This document shows positions 61,537 to 64,000 of a stretch of 64,000 nucleotides of DNA, one piece after another. The notes beneath the pieces were generated by a model. It worked only from the letters and a program-made list of their open reading frames with translations, did not search any database and had not been told where the DNA came from. Position 1 is the stretch's first letter. Each line of letters opens with the position of its first letter. The translations under genes and the position numbers were made by a program. The DNA comes from Salibacter halophilus (lineage in GTDB: Bacteria > Bacteroidota > Bacteroidia > Flavobacteriales_G > Salibacteraceae): contig NZ_WACR01000008.1 in assembly GCF_008806325.1 (NCBI RefSeq), positions 176,224-240,223 of the forward strand, written 5' to 3'.

Positions 61537-62400
61537 TTATCTACTTAAACCAACGATTGCGACTACTAATGCTAAAGAGCTCGATACAACCCCCACGATG
61601 GTTGAAAGTGTTTGAGCACCTGTTACTCCAACTCCCCATGATTTAGCAGGAAGGGGTTCTGCGTAAAGCACATCATTGGGCTGAATGAAATAATAGGGAG
61701 AATTGATCAAATTTTTATCGAGTAGGTTTATTGTGTGAACTTTTGTGCCGGTAGGGTACTGGCGGATGAGCCGTATTTTGTCGCGATCCGCTACCATAGT
61801 AAGGTCGCCACTATTTGCGAGAGCTTCAAAGATGGTCACTTGATTTTGGAGAATTGTGTACTTTCCTGGTCTTGTAAACTCTCCAATAGTCGAATACCGA
61901 ATGCCGCCTAATCTAACCTGAAGGAAATATTCTTTAAAATATTTCTGCATTTTAGTATCTAGTAATTCTTTGAGTTCCGGAATTGTCTTGCCTTCTGCTT
62001 TTACTTTCCCAATCACAGGTAGTTCGAGATTACCACTGTCTGATACCGTGTAACCTGTCATGTAGTAGATGTCTCCACCGCCACCACCGGCCATTCGAGC
62101 TGTCTGATTTGAGTTGTCGTTACCAACATCAAAGAAATTTTGAATGGCTTCTTCAGGAGAGGAGAGTTTCACATCAACAATATCATTTACCTGGAGCCTA
62201 TATTGCTGTCGGTCGTAAGTAAAGGCAATAGAATCAATGGGGGGGGAGTCCTCACCAGTCTGTAAGTACACCATTTTTCTTTTGGGTACACAACTGAAAG
62301 ATAAGGCCGCGAGAATCAGCAAAAGGGTTATACGATTGATTGTATTTCTCAAAGGTCGTTTATTTTGCCTCAAAAATAAGTTAATTGTGGGATGATGCAA
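61537..62400 (-). CDS. wza: Wza-like polysaccharide export lipoprotein
   Basis: 287-aa outer-membrane export protein. A signal sequence with lipobox (LLLILAALSFSC, Cys near residue 37) anchors it; the poly-export domain begins VNDIVDVKLSSPEEAIQNFF, followed by two SLBB-like units (LPVIGKVKAEGKTIPELKEL and TVFEALANSGDL-like TIFEALANSGDLTMVADRDK). The C-terminus ends in a hydrophobic helix (STIVGVVSSSLALVVAIVGL). The first 20 residues are basic and longer than a usual signal peptide, but no later start codon is available. One base separates its stop from the wzc start. Confidence 0.93.
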   Translation of the reverse strand: MHHPTINLFLRQNKRPLRNTINRITLLLILAALSFSCVPKRKMVYLQTGEDSPPIDSIAFTYDRQQYRLQVNDIVDVKLSSPEEAIQNFFDVGNDNSNQTARMAGGGGGDIYYMTGYTVSDSGNLELPVIGKVKAEGKTIPELKELLDTKMQKYFKEYFLQVRLGGIRYSTIGEFTRPGKYTILQNQVTIFEALANSGDLTMVADRDKIRLIRQYPTGTKVHTINLLDKNLINSPYYFIQPNDVLYAEPLPAKSWGVGVTGAQTLSTIVGVVSSSLALVVAIVGLSR

Positions 62401-62713
62401 GGGGAATTTGAAGTTTGGAGGTTTGTGGGTTTGGTGTTTGTTTTTAGCCGGCAGATCCGGATGCTGAGCGGAGCCTTGGCGGAGTCGAAGTAGAAGGAAG
62501 TTAGGAGGTTTAGGTCGAGGCCAAGGTCAAGGTCGAGAGGATTCTAATTTTGATTTGGGTTTATTGTGATGGTAAGTTGTTAATGGTTTGGAGTTGGGAG
62601 GTTTGGGGGGGAGGAGGTCAAGGGAAGTTCTAATTGTGAAGTTAAGTTGTTAAAGGTTGGTAGGTTTGGCGGTTTGTAGGTTGGGAGGTTTGTTTTAGCT
62701 AACCAGCCAACCG
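62401..62713. repeat. Repeat island 8 upstream of wza
   Basis: Contains TTTGGAGGTTTGTGGG runs, a GAGCGGAGCCTTGGCGGAGTCGAAG block like the one near 22922, purine-rich GGTCGAGGCCAAGG (about 62513), TTCTAATTTTG, TTTGGAGTTGGGAGGTTTG, GAGGAGGTCAAGG with GTTCTAATTG, a further GGTTTG run, and CTAACCAGCCAACCG. There is no complete hairpin element. Any wza promoter must lie within this DNA; none was recognised. Confidence 0.75.
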
Positions 62714-63895
62714 CTAATAAAGCATTCCGAATAGCCATAGTGGGATTCTGTTGTTGTTGCCGTTTTTTATGTCTAATGCGAGGTATGCATCTGGTAGTCC
62801 GCGGATTTGGTCATTGGTTTTTGATGGTCCGCCCACTTCAAATATGTATTGATTATTGACAAGGAAGTCTCCGTATTTAGGAGCTACAACATGTTGTGTT
62901 GCGTTGAGCTGATTGAAGAAAAAGGTTTCACGAATGTTCCCGATGTTTGCTTTTCCGGCTGAGAACAGGTGTATGAGGTTTGTGTTGTGTAGATATATTT
63001 TTTCCGGCTTTTGTAAATAGCTGATTCCTTTCGTATCGGTTTTTAGTAAATTGAGAATTTGGGCCTGGTATAAATGATCTAATAGAAGTAGAACTGTATT
63101 TCGGGTAGTATCCAGTTTTTGAGCTAGCTTATTGATGTTTGGCTTGAAGGGCACGGACTGACTGATTACATACAGTAACTTTTTCATGGTTCTGACCGTG
63201 CTGTATTTTAACTCCTCAAAAGGGGTTATGTCAGAGTCAATTACGAGGTTGAGGGTTTCTTCCAGCTTTTGCCGGTATGTTTCCTTACTTTCAAAGTAAA
63301 ATGGGAAAACACCAAACTCGAGGTATTCATCAAATGTCTTTTGAAAGTTAAATTGCTCTGATATATCTGACGAGAGCTGGTGGTGTTTTTCAATAATATC
63401 ATACAGTTTAATTTCCTTAAAATCGCGATTGTGTTTAAAGTTTATAAATTCCCTGAATGACATCCCGTGTAATGTGTAGAGAACCGCTCTGCGTGATAGA
63501 TCTGCGTTACCTTTTTTTATATCGAGGATAGATGAGCCAGTTGCAATAATGTTGATGTCTTCATAATCATCGTACAGTTGTTTTATGTCTTTAGACCACC
63601 AGTTGTAACGATGAACTTCATCGAGTGCAAATACTCTATATCCCATTTTGTAGAGCTTTTGTACTACTTCAATGAGTCTGTTCGTTTCAAAATAAAAGTC
63701 ATCTAAGCTCAAGTAGATGCTTTTATCATTTGATTCTGACAGTTTTTGGAGGACCATCGTTGTTTTTCCTGCACCTCGATATCCTTTAATGATGATGAGC
63801 TTTTGGGTCCAGTCGATTTGATTGTACAGGTAACGTTTTGATTTGGCGTTTAGCTGAGTTAGTTTCTTTTTTGATTTTTCAATTAACAGATTCAT
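62714..63895 (-). CDS. AAA ATPase (AAA_14) with DUF4143-like C-terminal region, second copy
   Basis: 393 aa. Walker A GYRGAGKTTMVLQKL near residue 38, Walker B RVFALDEVHRYN, sensor-1 IATGSSILDI; the C-terminal half contains a winged-helix-like NINKLAQKLDTTRNTVLLLL and a shortened nuclease-like end (VNNQYIFEVGGPSK). It belongs to the same broad family as the product at 21468 but to a different subgroup. The role is unknown. Repeat DNA abuts its stop codon, as for the first copy. Confidence 0.85.
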   Translation of the reverse strand: MNLLIEKSKKKLTQLNAKSKRYLYNQIDWTQKLIIIKGYRGAGKTTMVLQKLSESNDKSIYLSLDDFYFETNRLIEVVQKLYKMGYRVFALDEVHRYNWWSKDIKQLYDDYEDINIIATGSSILDIKKGNADLSRRAVLYTLHGMSFREFINFKHNRDFKEIKLYDIIEKHHQLSSDISEQFNFQKTFDEYLEFGVFPFYFESKETYRQKLEETLNLVIDSDITPFEELKYSTVRTMKKLLYVISQSVPFKPNINKLAQKLDTTRNTVLLLLDHLYQAQILNLLKTDTKGISYLQKPEKIYLHNTNLIHLFSAGKANIGNIRETFFFNQLNATQHVVAPKYGDFLVNNQYIFEVGGPSKTNDQIRGLPDAYLALDIKNGNNNRIPLWLFGMLY

Positions 63896-63915
63896 TTTTC
63901 GCTTTTACTTAAAAG

Positions 63916-63923
63916 CAAATTTA
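63916..63923 (-). promoter_or_regulatory. -7 promoter element for the second DUF4143-type gene
   Basis: The minus strand reads TAAATTTG, matching TAnnTTTG, 21 bases upstream of the ATG at 63895. No -33 element is evident. Confidence 0.4.
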
Positions 63924-63969
63924 GTAAATGTTTTTTATAAAAAGCATTTTTGTGAATGATGTATAATTT

Positions 63970-64000
63970 TGAGGTCGAGGTGGAGGTCGAGGTGGAGGTT
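63970..64000 (+). repeat. Purine-rich tandem repeat at the right edge
   Basis: Two and a half units of a GAGGTCGAGGTG 12-mer, the same class as the purine-rich blocks in the islands, running out of the window. Confidence 0.8.

Overview
The window looks like a chromosomal segment of a Bacteroidota bacterium, probably of the Flavobacteriales or a near relative. The evidence is a secreted protein with a type A type IX secretion (T9SS) sorting tail, a GldA-like ABC ATPase, a short ATP synthase epsilon subunit, an UpxY-type NusG paralogue heading a surface polysaccharide locus, TAnnTTTG promoter elements, and an almost complete lack of Shine-Dalgarno sequences. The genus call is inference.

Region 1 (1-21.2 kb) is compact housekeeping DNA: mutY (cut by the left edge), an HU protein, a TPR protein, a 30-codon ribosomal-type protein, a ribonuclease G family gene, recX, prfB with its programmed +1 frameshift, a large T9SS cargo protein, gcvP, a UbiA-like membrane protein, gldA with a methyltransferase, rsgA-dtd-mazG, a Sua5-type gene, atpD-atpC, ribF, an LRR protein, and a thiamine-binding protein/PnuC/NadR-kinase trio.

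Region 2 (21.2-29.6 kb) is the left flank and head of a polysaccharide locus. It holds an AAA/DUF4143 ATPase, an UpxY-like antiterminator, a winged-helix regulator, a TviB/TviC-like pair for UDP-N-acetylhexosaminuronate, a four-helix-bundle (23S IVS-type) gene and a GIY-YIG remnant. These genes are separated by unusually long gaps packed with several interspersed repeat families. The most regular is a roughly 50-bp imperfect palindrome whose stems covary between copies.

Region 3 (29.6-58.5 kb) is a long, nearly unbroken and AT-rich plus-strand polysaccharide cluster. It contains a UDP-GlcA epimerase, a Wzx flippase, a pseudaminic acid set (pseB, C, F, I and two acetyltransferases, without a recognisable pseG), two sulfotransferase-like proteins, an EpsG-type polymerase, two NodB-like deacetylase paralogues, AsnB, at least four glycosyltransferases, GDP-fucose synthesis (fcl, gmd), a CapK-like enzyme, a broken sugar-transfer-associated ATP-grasp gene, a PglC-like initiating transferase, and a formyltransferase/PIG-L deacetylase/ATP-grasp cassette. 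Repeat-like DNA has entered the coding sequence of the pse genes.

Region 4 (58.5-64 kb) is the right flank. The same repeat families return around minus-strand wzc and wza homologues and a second AAA/DUF4143 ATPase. Together the genes should make, polymerise and export a complex acidic glycan containing a pseudaminate-type sugar, fucose, a uronate and possibly sulfate. The unexplained part is the repeat system that brackets the locus and penetrates some of its genes.
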